From an uncultured Lachnospiraceae bacterium (GTDB lineage: Bacteria > Bacillota > Clostridia > Lachnospirales > Lachnospiraceae), in contig CAJTLB010000011.1 of NCBI GenBank assembly GCA_910577045.1, forward strand, positions 11,567-75,566: a stretch of DNA of 64,000 bases, given 5' to 3'. Positions within the stretch are counted from its first letter, which is position 1. Every line of letters begins with the position of its first letter. Of the stretch, positions 7,822 through 15,667 are shown piece by piece. The translations under genes were made by a program, and so were the position numbers. Below the pieces are notes generated by a model. The model ran no database searches. It had not been told where the DNA came from and worked only from the letters and a program-made list of their open reading frames with translations.

Positions 7822-8414
7822 GTTTAGTGCCTTATGTGGTGGAACAGACAAGCAAGGGAGAGAGAAGTTACGATATATATTCTAGGCTTCTTTCAGATAG
7901 AATTATTTTCTTAGGGGAAGAAGTAAGTGAGAATTCTGCAAGTGTCATTATTGCACAGATGCTTTTTTTGGAATCACAAGATCCAAAAAAGGATATCCAG
8001 TTTTATATTAATAGCCCGGGAGGATCGGTATCTGCAGGGTTTGCAATCTATGATACAATGCGGTATATTACATGCGATGTTTCTACAATATGTCTTGGGT
8101 TAGCAGCAAGTTTTGGGGCGTTTTTACTGGCAGGAGGGGCAAAAGGCAAGCGTATGGCGTTGCCAAATGCAGAAATTATGATACATCAGCCTGCAATCCA
8201 TGGAGATGGCGTAAAAGGGCAGGCATCTGATATAAAGATTATATCTGACCATATCCAATATAATAAAAAAAGGTTAAACCAACTATTGGCAGAAAATACA
8301 GGAAAGCCAATAAAAGAAATAGAAATAGCTACAGAAAGAGATTATTATTTATCTGCTACAGAAGCATTAGAATTTGGGTTGATTGATAGAATTATTACTA
8401 GACGTAATTTGTAA
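7818..8414 (+). CDS. clpP: ATP-dependent Clp protease proteolytic subunit (ClpP paralogue)
   Basis: This is a serine peptidase that forms tetradecameric barrels with Clp ATPases. The catalytic triad is Ser98 (GLAASFG), His123 (MIHQP) and Asp175 (TERDYYLSA); SPGGSVSAGFAIYDTM contributes the oxyanion region. All three residues are present, so it should be active. It is not beside clpX or tig, the usual setting of the housekeeping gene. Several positions differ from standard ClpP: ASF for ASM, AGGAKGKR for AAGEKGKR, and HQPAIHG in place of HQPLGG. It is therefore probably a second ClpP. It is translationally coupled to the AraC-type gene and ends before a clear terminator. Confidence 0.9.
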   Translation: MSLVPYVVEQTSKGERSYDIYSRLLSDRIIFLGEEVSENSASVIIAQMLFLESQDPKKDIQFYINSPGGSVSAGFAIYDTMRYITCDVSTICLGLAASFGAFLLAGGAKGKRMALPNAEIMIHQPAIHGDGVKGQASDIKIISDHIQYNKKRLNQLLAENTGKPIKEIEIATERDYYLSATEALEFGLIDRIITRRNL

Positions 8415-8450
8415 CCATAAAAAAGTGGCTTGTGCATAAGCAAAATAAAT

Positions 8451-8488
8451 TAGGGCTGCCATATGACAGCCCTATGTATCAATTTTTT
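8451..8488 (+). terminator. Terminator after clpP (probably bidirectional)
   Basis: An inverted repeat AGGGCTGCCATATGACAGCCCT at 8452-8473 is interrupted only at the loop; it is followed by a T run at 8483-8489. It sits between two convergent genes, clpP and the chemoreceptor. Confidence 0.8.
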
Positions 8489-10308
8489 TAAATTTGGAAT
8501 TTACTTGCTTGTTCGTTTTGCTGGCGGCTTAATTCTACTAAGCCTTGGGTATCTTCCGTACATTCACCAATGGTTTGGGAAAGAAGAGTCATGCTTGCGC
8601 TTGTTTCTTCTGTAGAAGCAGCATTTTCTTCTACTACGCTAGAGAGGCTGTTGACAGAATCCATAACAATTTGCCGTAAAGCGTTTAAAATTTCTGTTTG
8701 GCTGCCAATCTCTTTTGTAACTTCTTCTACTAAAGTAACTTCTTGGTTTAAGTTGCTAAATGCTGTTCTAGTTTCTTCCAAGCATTTTTGTTGTTTTTGT
8801 ACATTAAGTGTAACTTCATTCATTTTATTGACAGAAAGTTCTACATTATCAACTAATTCTTTTACGATTCTCTCGATTTCTTGGGCATTATTGGAAGATT
8901 CTTCTGAAAGGTTCCTGATTTCTTCAGCAACAACAGCAAACCCCCTGCCGGCTTCCCCTGCCCTTGCAGCTTCTATACTGGCATTAAGTGAAAGCAGGTT
9001 GGTTTGGGATGCTAAGCCTTTAATAATTTCAATCGCTTTATTAATATTGGCGGCAGAGTCATTATTTTTATTTGTCTGTTCTGATACAATATCAATAGTT
9101 TCAATAGTAGTTTGCGTAATTTGGTCTAATTCCTTAATGCTTTCAGAAGCGCCTGTAGAATGGGAGGTCATAGCAGATACTGCATCTTCTAGTTTATTCA
9201 CACCATTTTTCTCAACCTCAATAACACCGCCTAATTCTATAATTTTCTCATTTACAATTTCTGTTTCATTGGCTTGGTTAGTTGCCCCTTGTGCTAAATC
9301 TTCAATTGCCTGGTTTGTATTTCGGATACTTTCTGAAATATTTTCAAATTTCTCATTAAACTTTTCACTACTATGGCTTAATGCTTCCCCGGTTTGTATT
9401 ACGCTGCCAAGCATAGTAGCCAATGATTTACGGACATTTTCCAGAGAATGTGCCATATCCCCGATTTCGTCAGCCCGCCTTAGTAAAGCAGGGCTAACAG
9501 TAAAACTTAAGTCCCCCATAGCTGCCTGGCGGAGATTGTCTTCTACTAGCTTGATGCCTTTCGTAATTCTAAATCCACTTAAGGCAGAGATAACAAATGC
9601 TGCAATTAACATTACGACTGCTGCGATTCCATAAAAGGTAAGCATAGTGGAAAATTCTTTTTCAATATATATTTTTCTATTATCAATCTTTTCGTTCATT
9701 TCATCAATATAATTTCCAGTAGCAACTGCCCAACCCCAAGGCTGGAACATTTCAGAATAGGCGAGTTTAGGCGCAACCGTTACACCATCTGACTTTGTAA
9801 AATAAAATTCATGGAAACCGCCCCCTGCTTGTGCAGTAGATACAACATTTTGTGTAACTTTTACACCATTTTGGTCAGTTAAGTCGTATCGGTTTGTGCC
9901 TTCTTGCTCTGTTAATATTGGATGTACAACTAATACATAGTCTGCACCATCAATCCAAAGATAGCCTGATGAATCATCACGGTAACGCATGGCACGGACC
10001 GCATCTTTAGCCAGTGTCTGTGCTTCTGCTTCTGTTAATTCTCCGCTTTGGCTTTTGTCATAATAAGTTTGTATTACAGATAGTGCAGCCTGTACCTGGG
10101 ATTTAATTTCCATGGAATAGCCGTCTGTCATGGATTCTTCATATAACTCCTCAGATTCTGTCATAGATGCTCTTAAATAATAGACACCCAGGCATGCAAG
10201 TCCAATCGTAGGGATAGAAACCATAATACAAATAATGGAGATTAACATAACTGTCAAGCTACGAAATCCTTTTGTTCCTTGTGTCTTAGTAACCTTTTCT
10301 TCATTCAT
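8488..10308 (-). CDS. Methyl-accepting chemotaxis protein with extracellular Cache domain
   Basis: This transmembrane chemoreceptor has 606 residues. The first membrane helix is at about residues 17-42. A single-Cache (sCache_2-like) sensor follows, with SSGYLWIDG, HPIL and WGWAVATGNYIDEM near its end. The second membrane helix (about 220-245) leads to a HAMP domain, then the long cytoplasmic coiled coil. The conserved kinase-contact tip (SLNASIEAARAGEAGRGF, about residues 437-454) is intact. No C-terminal NWETF-like receptor-tether pentapeptide is visible. sCache_2 receptors often bind short organic acids; the ligand here is unknown. No other chemotaxis or flagellar gene is in the window. 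SD GGCGAGG precedes the start. Confidence 0.95.
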   Translation of the reverse strand: MNEEKVTKTQGTKGFRSLTVMLISIICIMVSIPTIGLACLGVYYLRASMTESEELYEESMTDGYSMEIKSQVQAALSVIQTYYDKSQSGELTEAEAQTLAKDAVRAMRYRDDSSGYLWIDGADYVLVVHPILTEQEGTNRYDLTDQNGVKVTQNVVSTAQAGGGFHEFYFTKSDGVTVAPKLAYSEMFQPWGWAVATGNYIDEMNEKIDNRKIYIEKEFSTMLTFYGIAAVVMLIAAFVISALSGFRITKGIKLVEDNLRQAAMGDLSFTVSPALLRRADEIGDMAHSLENVRKSLATMLGSVIQTGEALSHSSEKFNEKFENISESIRNTNQAIEDLAQGATNQANETEIVNEKIIELGGVIEVEKNGVNKLEDAVSAMTSHSTGASESIKELDQITQTTIETIDIVSEQTNKNNDSAANINKAIEIIKGLASQTNLLSLNASIEAARAGEAGRGFAVVAEEIRNLSEESSNNAQEIERIVKELVDNVELSVNKMNEVTLNVQKQQKCLEETRTAFSNLNQEVTLVEEVTKEIGSQTEILNALRQIVMDSVNSLSSVVEENAASTEETSASMTLLSQTIGECTEDTQGLVELSRQQNEQASKFQI

Positions 10309-10352
10309 GTAAGTTCCTCGCCTTTCAAATTTACTTATATTGTAACAGTCTT

Positions 10353-10380
10353 ATTATACACTATTCTAAATCGAAGTCAA
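10353..10380 (-). promoter_or_regulatory. Sigma-A promoter for the chemoreceptor gene
   Basis: On the minus strand TTGACT (10375-10380) and TATAAT (10353-10358) are 16 bp apart, 45 bp before the start codon. Confidence 0.75.
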
Positions 10381-10551
10381 TGAATAGGCGGAATAATCTT
10401 GCTTTTCTATTTTATTTTCCTTTTTTCTTTGGTAAAATAGAAATAGTAAGTTAAAAATATTCAGAAAACTCAAGGGCAGAATAAAAATTATATGTCAAGT
10501 AGGAAGGGAATAAAACTTGCTGATTCAAAAGAAAGGGCATAGGTGAAGAGT

Positions 10552-11859
10552 ATGAAATATCAAATGAAACGGCCGCCAATGGGCTGGAATAGTTATGATT
10601 ATTATGATACAACTGTAACAGAAGAACAGGTAAAGGCAAATGCCAAGTTTATGGCAACATATATGAAAGAGGCTGGCTGGGAATATATTGTTGTAGATAT
10701 TGAATGGTATGCCAAAACGGCAGGTAGTATGCGGCATAAATACCAGTATATTCCTTTTGGGGATTTAGAAATCGATCCATATGGAAGATTGTTGCCAGAC
10801 ATAAGTCGTTTTCCTTCTTCGGCAAATGGAAAAGGATTTGCGCCTTTAGCAGACTATATCCATGGTTTAGGATTGAAATTTGGTATACATATAATGCGTG
10901 GGATTCCCAGAATTGCGGCACATAACCATTTGCCAATAGTAGGGTCTAAAGCTAGGGCAGATGAAATTGCAGATCCATCTTCTATTTGTGGATGGAATCC
11001 TGATATGTATGGGATAAGGAAAGACGTGGAAGGTGCACAGGAATATTATAATTCTATTATTAGTTTATATGCAGGGTGGGGAGTAGACTTTATTAAATGT
11101 GATGATATTTGTAATACTAATTTATATAAAGAAAATCCTTATTCTGCTGCACATGAGGTAGAGATGCTACAATATGCCATTGAGAAAACAGGGCACAATA
11201 TAGTATTATCACTTTCTCCAGGGCCAGCGTTAATAGAAAAGGCTTGGCACTATGAAAAATATGCAAATATGTGGCGGATTACAGATGATTTTTGGGATCA
11301 GTGGGATTTATTGCGCAATATGTTCGACAAGTGCGAATTATGGCAAAACCATGTAGCAGAAGGGTCTTATCCTGACTGTGATATGCTGCCAGTTGGAAAG
11401 ATAGGAAAAGGATTTGGCATGGAAAGGGATACTTCTTTTACAAAAGAAGAACAAATTACAATGATGACATTGTGGTGCATATTTGGATCTCCATTAATGG
11501 TTGGCGCAGAATTAACAAAGTTAGATCATTGGACGTTATGGCTTTTAACAAGGAAAGATATTTTAAAATTACTTTCTAATGAATATGTGGGGAGGCAAGT
11601 TGAAAAGAAGAAAGATTATGCCATTTGGAGCTGTATCCATAAAACTAGAGAAGAACAATATATAGCATTTTTTAATTTTAAAGAAACAGAACAGCAAATA
11701 ACATGTATTTTAGGGGAAGTAGGGCAGTTTTTAGGCAGGAGCTTTCAAGGCTGTAAGATAAAGGAATTATGGAGACAAAAAGATAGTAGGTTACAAGGAG
11801 AAATACTAATAGATTCTGTCCCTGCACATGGGGCAAGGCTTTATCAGCTAACAAAGTAG
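10552..11859 (+). CDS. Glycoside hydrolase family 27 (alpha-galactosidase-like)
   Basis: This is a retaining glycosidase of clan GH-D, probably releasing terminal alpha-galactose or a related residue (alpha-N-acetylgalactosamine or beta-L-arabinopyranose are known in the family). The (beta/alpha)8 barrel begins with PPMGWNSYDYY, and YIVVDIEW follows. The nucleophile Asp184 is in FIKCDDI and the acid/base Asp lies in WRITDDFW (residue 245 or 246). A C-terminal beta domain ends in PAHGARLYQL. There is no signal peptide, so it acts inside the cell on imported oligosaccharides. The ATG at 10552 has AGGTGA 5 bases upstream; a GTG at 10543 is less likely. It stands alone, without a transporter next to it. 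Confidence 0.88.
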   Translation: MKYQMKRPPMGWNSYDYYDTTVTEEQVKANAKFMATYMKEAGWEYIVVDIEWYAKTAGSMRHKYQYIPFGDLEIDPYGRLLPDISRFPSSANGKGFAPLADYIHGLGLKFGIHIMRGIPRIAAHNHLPIVGSKARADEIADPSSICGWNPDMYGIRKDVEGAQEYYNSIISLYAGWGVDFIKCDDICNTNLYKENPYSAAHEVEMLQYAIEKTGHNIVLSLSPGPALIEKAWHYEKYANMWRITDDFWDQWDLLRNMFDKCELWQNHVAEGSYPDCDMLPVGKIGKGFGMERDTSFTKEEQITMMTLWCIFGSPLMVGAELTKLDHWTLWLLTRKDILKLLSNEYVGRQVEKKKDYAIWSCIHKTREEQYIAFFNFKETEQQITCILGEVGQFLGRSFQGCKIKELWRQKDSRLQGEILIDSVPAHGARLYQLTK

Positions 11860-11871
11860 GTTTCCCTATTG

Positions 11872-12231
11872 CTATTTGGTAAGGTTAAAGCTTAAATCAA
11901 GTAAAGAAAAAATAGTTTCTTTTTTTACTGTATGGTCTAAAAGTATGGTAATCCAGTTTCCTTTATTCATATGATAGGCAGGAAGGAAGCCTTTTTGCAT
12001 GCGAAGGGAACCAATTAAAATAGGGTCACATTTTATATTTAAAATATCAATCGTTTCTTTGCCTATAAAGCCAATCTTGTTTTGTGGGATATTCATAATA
12101 AGGCCAAACCATTTTTTATTATCCAAATGGCGGAGGACAGCATGGTTAGGTGCAGATTTCCACGGGTAATCTGGCATAATTTGGTATTGTTCAAAAACAT
12201 ATTGTAAAATATCAGTGCGATAAGAAAGCAT
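11872..12231 (-). CDS. MmcQ/YjbR family protein
   Basis: This is a 119-residue YjbR (CyaY-fold) protein. The family signature is nearly complete: YPWKSAPNHAVLRHLDNKKW, IMNIPQNKIG, KCDP, GFLPAYHMNKGNWITILLD and a C-terminal helix with LLDLSF. Members are often annotated as DNA-binding on the basis of structure, but no biochemical role is established. It is transcribed divergently from the esterase gene; AAAAGGAG precedes the start. Confidence 0.88.
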   Translation of the reverse strand: MLSYRTDILQYVFEQYQIMPDYPWKSAPNHAVLRHLDNKKWFGLIMNIPQNKIGFIGKETIDILNIKCDPILIGSLRMQKGFLPAYHMNKGNWITILLDHTVKKETIFSLLDLSFNLTK

Positions 12232-12312
12232 ACGATCACTCCTTTTAAAAGTGTAAAAACATACATAGTATAAAAAAGAAAAAAGGTAATGTCAATAAGG
12301 GAGTATTATAAA

Positions 12313-12999
12313 ATGGAAAAGGAAATTCAGAATAAGGTTTATAGAATAGAAGATAAAAAGGTGGCAGTTTACCCATCTACAGGTACTAATATGCCAATTT
12401 TATATTTGAATATGTTTTCAGAAGAGGGGCACAACATATATAAAGCATTACATAATAGAGGCTTAAATTGTACGCTTGTAGTAATTAGTAGGTTAAATTG
12501 GCATCAGGATATGGCGCCATGGGATATTCCGTCAATTGCAAAGGGGTTTATTCCATGTACAAAAGGTGCAGATTTATATTTAGAATTATTGGTTAATAAG
12601 ATTATGCCAGAGGTAGAAAAAGACATATCTGGTATTTTGTGGAGAGGGCTAGTGGGATATTCTTTAGCAGGTTTATTTGCAATATATAGTATTTACCAGA
12701 CAGAAGTTTTTTCAAGGGTTGCCAGTATATCAGGATCTCTTTGGTTCCCAGAGTTTAAGGAATATGTGTTTTCTAATAAGATAAGGGGGAAATTAGATGC
12801 TTTGTATTTTTCTTTAGGTGATAAGGAATGTAGAACAAAAAATGCTTATTTAAAAAAAGTGCAAGAAAATACAGAGAATATCGTAGAGTTTTTTCAAAAA
12901 AAAGGAATAAATACTATATTTCAAAAAAATATAGGAGGCCATAATAAAGAAGTAGTAGAAAGGATAGTAGCAGGGATAGAGTGGCTTTTGGGTAAGTAA
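12313..12999 (+). CDS. Alpha/beta-hydrolase, esterase (Fes/EstD-like)
   Basis: This is a 228-residue serine hydrolase of the putative-esterase type (PF00756-like). The nucleophile elbow is GYSLAG, followed by VASISGSLWFPEF; the acid is probably the Asp of SLGDKE, and the His is in IGGHNKE near the C-terminus. Relatives include enterochelin-esterase-like and S-formylglutathione hydrolase-like enzymes, so the substrate is open. No signal peptide is visible. The start at 12313 is preferred because AAGGGAG lies 9 bases upstream; an ATG at 12289 has its AAGG too close. A strong terminator follows. Confidence 0.82.
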   Translation: MEKEIQNKVYRIEDKKVAVYPSTGTNMPILYLNMFSEEGHNIYKALHNRGLNCTLVVISRLNWHQDMAPWDIPSIAKGFIPCTKGADLYLELLVNKIMPEVEKDISGILWRGLVGYSLAGLFAIYSIYQTEVFSRVASISGSLWFPEFKEYVFSNKIRGKLDALYFSLGDKECRTKNAYLKKVQENTENIVEFFQKKGINTIFQKNIGGHNKEVVERIVAGIEWLLGK

Positions 13000-13000
13000 A

Positions 13001-13038
13001 AGAGCAAGCTGCCGTTATCAAGGCAGCTTGCTCTTTTA
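13001..13038 (+). terminator. Rho-independent terminator after the esterase gene
   Basis: AGAGCAAGCTGCC (13001-13013) pairs perfectly with GGCAGCTTGCTCT (13022-13034), followed by TTTATT. Confidence 0.9.
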
Positions 13039-13053
13039 TTATGGACTTTAGTC

Positions 13054-13106
13054 TGTTGATTCGCTTGGAGTTTTTCGTGTTCCGAAAAATGGAAAGTGAA
13101 TCAACA
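13054..13106. repeat. 53-bp near-perfect palindrome beside the IS200 left end
   Basis: TGTTGATTCGCTT (13054-13066) is the inverted copy of AAGTGAATCAACA (13094-13106) with one mismatch, and inside it TTTTTCG pairs with CGAAAAA around a short loop. There is no T run after it, so it is not an ordinary terminator. It ends four bases before the IS200 left-end hairpin, so it could be the insertion target or a separate small element. Confidence 0.75.
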
Positions 13107-13150
13107 ATGAACCACCCGCTATGCGGGTGCGCGACAGATGTTATACAAAA

Positions 13151-13209
13151 ATTACCTTTCCTGTTACAATAAAGTTGTTCAGGCTTATATTGCGGAAAGG
13201 AAAGGTAAT
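13151..13209 (+). promoter_or_regulatory. Ribosome-site-sequestering stem for IS200 tnpA
   Basis: ATTACCTTTCC (13151-13161) is the exact reverse complement of GGAAAGGTAAT (13199-13209), which contains the tnpA ribosome site just before the ATG at 13211. Pairing would hide the site, matching the known translational repression of IS200 transposases. Confidence 0.8.
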
Positions 13210-13210
13210 T

Positions 13211-13666
13211 ATGGAGAAGAAAGAATATTCACTTGCACATACAAAATGGATGTGCAAATATCATATCGTCTTCACTCCAAAGTATAGACGAAAAATCATT
13301 TATAATCAATACAAAGAAGATATAAGAGATATAATTAAGCAATTATGCAGTTACAAAGGGGTAGAAATTATTGAGGGACACCTTATGCCAGACCATATCC
13401 ATATGTTGGTAAGTATTCCACCCAAACTAAGTGTTTCATCGTTTATGGGATACTTGAAGGGGAAAAGTGCACTTATGATATTCGACAAGCACGCAAATTT
13501 AAAGTATAAATTTGGGAATCGTCATTTCTGGGCAGAAGGATATTATGTTAGTACAGTAGGATTAAATGAAGCAACCATCAAGAAATATATCCAGGAACAG
13601 GAAAAACATGATATGGCAATGGATAAGTTAAGTGTAAAAGAATATGAAGACCCTTTTAAGGGTTAA
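13211..13666 (+). CDS. tnpA: IS200-type Y1 (HUH) transposase TnpA
   Basis: This is a 151-residue single-domain transposase that cuts and joins single-stranded DNA at the element's hairpin ends. The metal-binding HUH motif is HIH in MPDHIHMLV (about residues 61-69). The catalytic tyrosine is in ATIKKYIQEQ (about residue 128). The conserved WMCKYHIVFTPKYRRK start and HFWAEGYYVSTVG are typical of the family. The protein looks intact, so the element may still move. An open frame continues upstream to 13121, but the start at 13211 has the AAGG ribosome site and the family N-terminus. Confidence 0.96.
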   Translation: MEKKEYSLAHTKWMCKYHIVFTPKYRRKIIYNQYKEDIRDIIKQLCSYKGVEIIEGHLMPDHIHMLVSIPPKLSVSSFMGYLKGKSALMIFDKHANLKYKFGNRHFWAEGYYVSTVGLNEATIKKYIQEQEKHDMAMDKLSVKEYEDPFKG

Positions 13667-13681
13667 AGCTAAGTAGTAACA

Positions 13682-13826
13682 ACGCCCCTTAAGGGGGGGA
13701 GCGATGAGTCAAGAGCAATTAGGCTTGAACGGAGCTACGGGAATATGCGTAAGCATAGTTCTCGTAGCTTAAAGAGAAAGCCAGCGCCTTTAGACGTTGG
13801 CCTAGCAATAAGGGCTTATAGCCCTA
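13682..13826 (+). ncRNA. Structured 3' segment of the IS200 element (candidate RNA)
   Basis: Between tnpA and the right end, about 145 bases form consecutive hairpins. CCCCTTAAGGGG is at 13685-13696. A long stem AGCTACG / CGTAGCT (13733-13739 and 13763-13769) has an inner ATGC-GTAA-GCAT hairpin closed by a GNRA-type tetraloop. GCCAGCG / CGTTGGC spans 13780-13801. AGGGCT / AGCCCT spans 13811-13825. No coding frame fits. In tnpB-bearing relatives this position encodes the guide (omega) RNA; here no tnpB exists. The role is unknown. Confidence 0.55.
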
Positions 13827-13901
13827 GAGCAAACCACCCGTTTGACGGGTGGTTATGATTTATAACGATTTAGGTATTCTTTCATCTTTCATAAGTCTAA
13901 G

Positions 13902-15320
13902 TTACAGATGTAAAACATAAATTAATAGTATCCATGCTAATCCATAATAAGTAACTACTGCAACTAAATCATTAATAGTAGTAATTAATGGGCCAGAAGC
14001 AACAGCCGGATCAATATGCAATTTTTTAAAAATCAGAGGAATTACAGTGCCTGCAATACTAGATAAGAGAATAGAGACGAGTAGCGCAATTCCTGTACAA
14101 AGAGAAACAGTAAATGCTAATAAAGTGCTTTGCCCTTTTAATATTACTAAATATAATCCAATAAATAAGAAAGATAAGATACCAAGAACCATGCCATTTA
14201 CAAGGCCAATACGGGCTTCTTTGCCAATTAGGTATAACTTTTGCCTGCCACTGATTTTTTCATCCATAAGGACACGGATAGTAACAGCAAGAGATTGTGT
14301 CCCTACGTTTCCTGCCATATCAAGGACAAGAGATTGGAAACTAATAATTAATGTTAAATGGGCCACTACATGTTCAAAAATTCCTACGACACTAGATACG
14401 AGCAGCCCCATCCCAAGTAAAATAATTAACCATGGAAGGCGTTTTAAGATACTTTTTTTTAGAGGTTCTTGTAAATCTTCTTCAGAAGAAAGGCCAGCTA
14501 GTTTTGCATAGTCATCTCCCATTTCATCATCTACAAGTTGTGTAATATCCTGAGAAGTCAATACCCCTTTCAATTTGTTGTCAGAATCTAGGACAGGAAT
14601 AGAGTCTTCCGAATAATCTTTAATCCGTTCAATACAATCCTCAATTTGTTCATTTGCGTAGACATAAGGATAAGAAGTCATTGTAATAGAATCTAAGTCT
14701 GTATTATCCCGTGCAATAATAAGATCTTTTAAATCTACGGCGCCTATTAGTGTTTCTTCTTCATCAATAACATAAAGAGTGGAAATGTTGTCATTATCTG
14801 CTGCCTGCTCAATTAATTCCCGCATGGCCTGGCGAATACTAGTGCCTGTATGGATAGAAATATAATTGGTAGTCATTTTACTTCCAATTTCATCTTCATG
14901 AAAAGAACTAAGTAAAATAATTTCCCGTTTAATATCATTATCCATTAATTCAAGCAGCATGTTCCGTTCTGCTTTTTCCATTTGCCGAAGGTACTCGACA
15001 GTAGTTGTAATTTCAAAATGTAACAAAACATCAATTCTTTTACGGATGCCAAGCTCATTAATATAATTATTGGGAGTTTCAGAATATTCTAAGACATTGG
15101 CTAACGTGTCCGTATCTAAGATATGGTAAAGCCTGTTGCGTTCTTCTTCTGTTAAAAGGTCAAGTGCGGCTGCTATATCATTTTCATGGTAGGAAAGAAT
15201 CCGTTCTTGTTTTATTTTTGGGGTTAAATTACTGCGAAGTAAAGTTACTACCTCAGATGTATAATCTGGGTGTTGTGTAACAATTAATTCCTCATTTTGA
15301 ACCATAGGTTTTGTTTTCAT
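13902..15320 (-). CDS. mgtE: Magnesium transporter MgtE
   Basis: This is a Mg2+ channel/transporter of 472 residues. The cytoplasmic N domain (to about residue 140) is followed by two CBS domains (about 150-275; TTNYISIHTGTSIRQAM and YPYVYANEQIEDCIERI start them), a linking plug helix, and five membrane helices from about residue 295. The selectivity region is present as LDMAGNVGTQSLAVTIR, and GPLITTINDLVAVVTYY in the last helices also matches the family. In known MgtE the N and CBS domains close the pore when Mg2+ is high. The gene has its own leader (see 15409-15488). Confidence 0.96.
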   Translation of the reverse strand: MKTKPMVQNEELIVTQHPDYTSEVVTLLRSNLTPKIKQERILSYHENDIAAALDLLTEEERNRLYHILDTDTLANVLEYSETPNNYINELGIRKRIDVLLHFEITTTVEYLRQMEKAERNMLLELMDNDIKREIILLSSFHEDEIGSKMTTNYISIHTGTSIRQAMRELIEQAADNDNISTLYVIDEEETLIGAVDLKDLIIARDNTDLDSITMTSYPYVYANEQIEDCIERIKDYSEDSIPVLDSDNKLKGVLTSQDITQLVDDEMGDDYAKLAGLSSEEDLQEPLKKSILKRLPWLIILLGMGLLVSSVVGIFEHVVAHLTLIISFQSLVLDMAGNVGTQSLAVTIRVLMDEKISGRQKLYLIGKEARIGLVNGMVLGILSFLFIGLYLVILKGQSTLLAFTVSLCTGIALLVSILLSSIAGTVIPLIFKKLHIDPAVASGPLITTINDLVAVVTYYGLAWILLIYVLHL

Positions 15321-15408
15321 TGTCTTGTCCCTCCTTATATTCGCTGCTTTGCGGATAAAGTATTACAGACAATGGAATTTATATAAAAACAGAAGAAAGG
15401 CTTAAGAT

Positions 15409-15488
15409 ATGGACGGATTAGAGCCATTTCTATTCTGAAAATATATAAAAACCCTGCCTGTATATTGACTGCCACTACTGCCGTCCAT
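15409..15488 (-). promoter_or_regulatory. Candidate structured leader of mgtE
   Basis: In the 347-bp gap upstream of mgtE, CCGTCCAT (15481-15488) pairs with ATGGACGG (15409-15416), enclosing 64 bases on the minus strand. Just 5' of this stem the transcript reads GTGAGGTGAG, which recalls the start of the M-box (ykoK) Mg2+ riboswitch. The rest of the M-box core was not recognised. Nothing else was found in the gap. Confidence 0.35.
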
Positions 15489-15667
15489 AATCTCACCTCA
15501 CTTAATATTAGAAATTGGAAATTTAGGGATATATAGTATAAATATCTTTATCCTATAGAATTATATGATAGAAAAGAAAAATTGTAAAGACAGAATATTA
15601 TTTTCATGTTATGATAACTGGCAAGAGATAGGGAAAAATAAGAAAAAGAAAATTAGGAGGCGATATT

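Larger units (their letters stand above)
13107..13857 (+). mobile_element. IS200/IS605-superfamily element, tnpA only
   Basis: This is a single-strand transposon of about 750 bp. The left-end hairpin is CACCCGC / GCGGGTG (13113-13119 and 13123-13129). The right-end hairpin is ACCACCCG / CGGGTGGT (13833-13840 and 13845-13852). Both ends share the AACCACCCG core, as expected for subterminal palindromes recognised by a Y1 transposase. No terminal inverted repeats or target duplication are expected or seen. There is no tnpB; a structured segment follows tnpA instead. Exact cleavage positions cannot be fixed by eye. The insertion lies between the esterase and mgtE genes and disrupts neither. Confidence 0.9.

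Noticed and set aside
8570..9634. A 354-codon open frame on the plus strand opposite the chemoreceptor gene
   Set aside because: It is a serine-rich antisense shadow of the low-stop coiled-coil region; no ribosome site, no family, and the minus-strand gene is unmistakable.
10381..10551. A promoter for the GH27 gene
   Set aside because: A TAAAAT near 10434 exists, but no -35 at the right distance could be found, so it is not listed.
14047..14511. A 154-codon plus-strand frame opposite mgtE
   Set aside because: Antisense shadow; the MgtE membrane domain on the other strand accounts for the region.
15321..15667. A standard M-box riboswitch upstream of mgtE
   Set aside because: Only the first ten or so bases are similar; the conserved core could not be found by eye, so only a low-confidence leader is listed.
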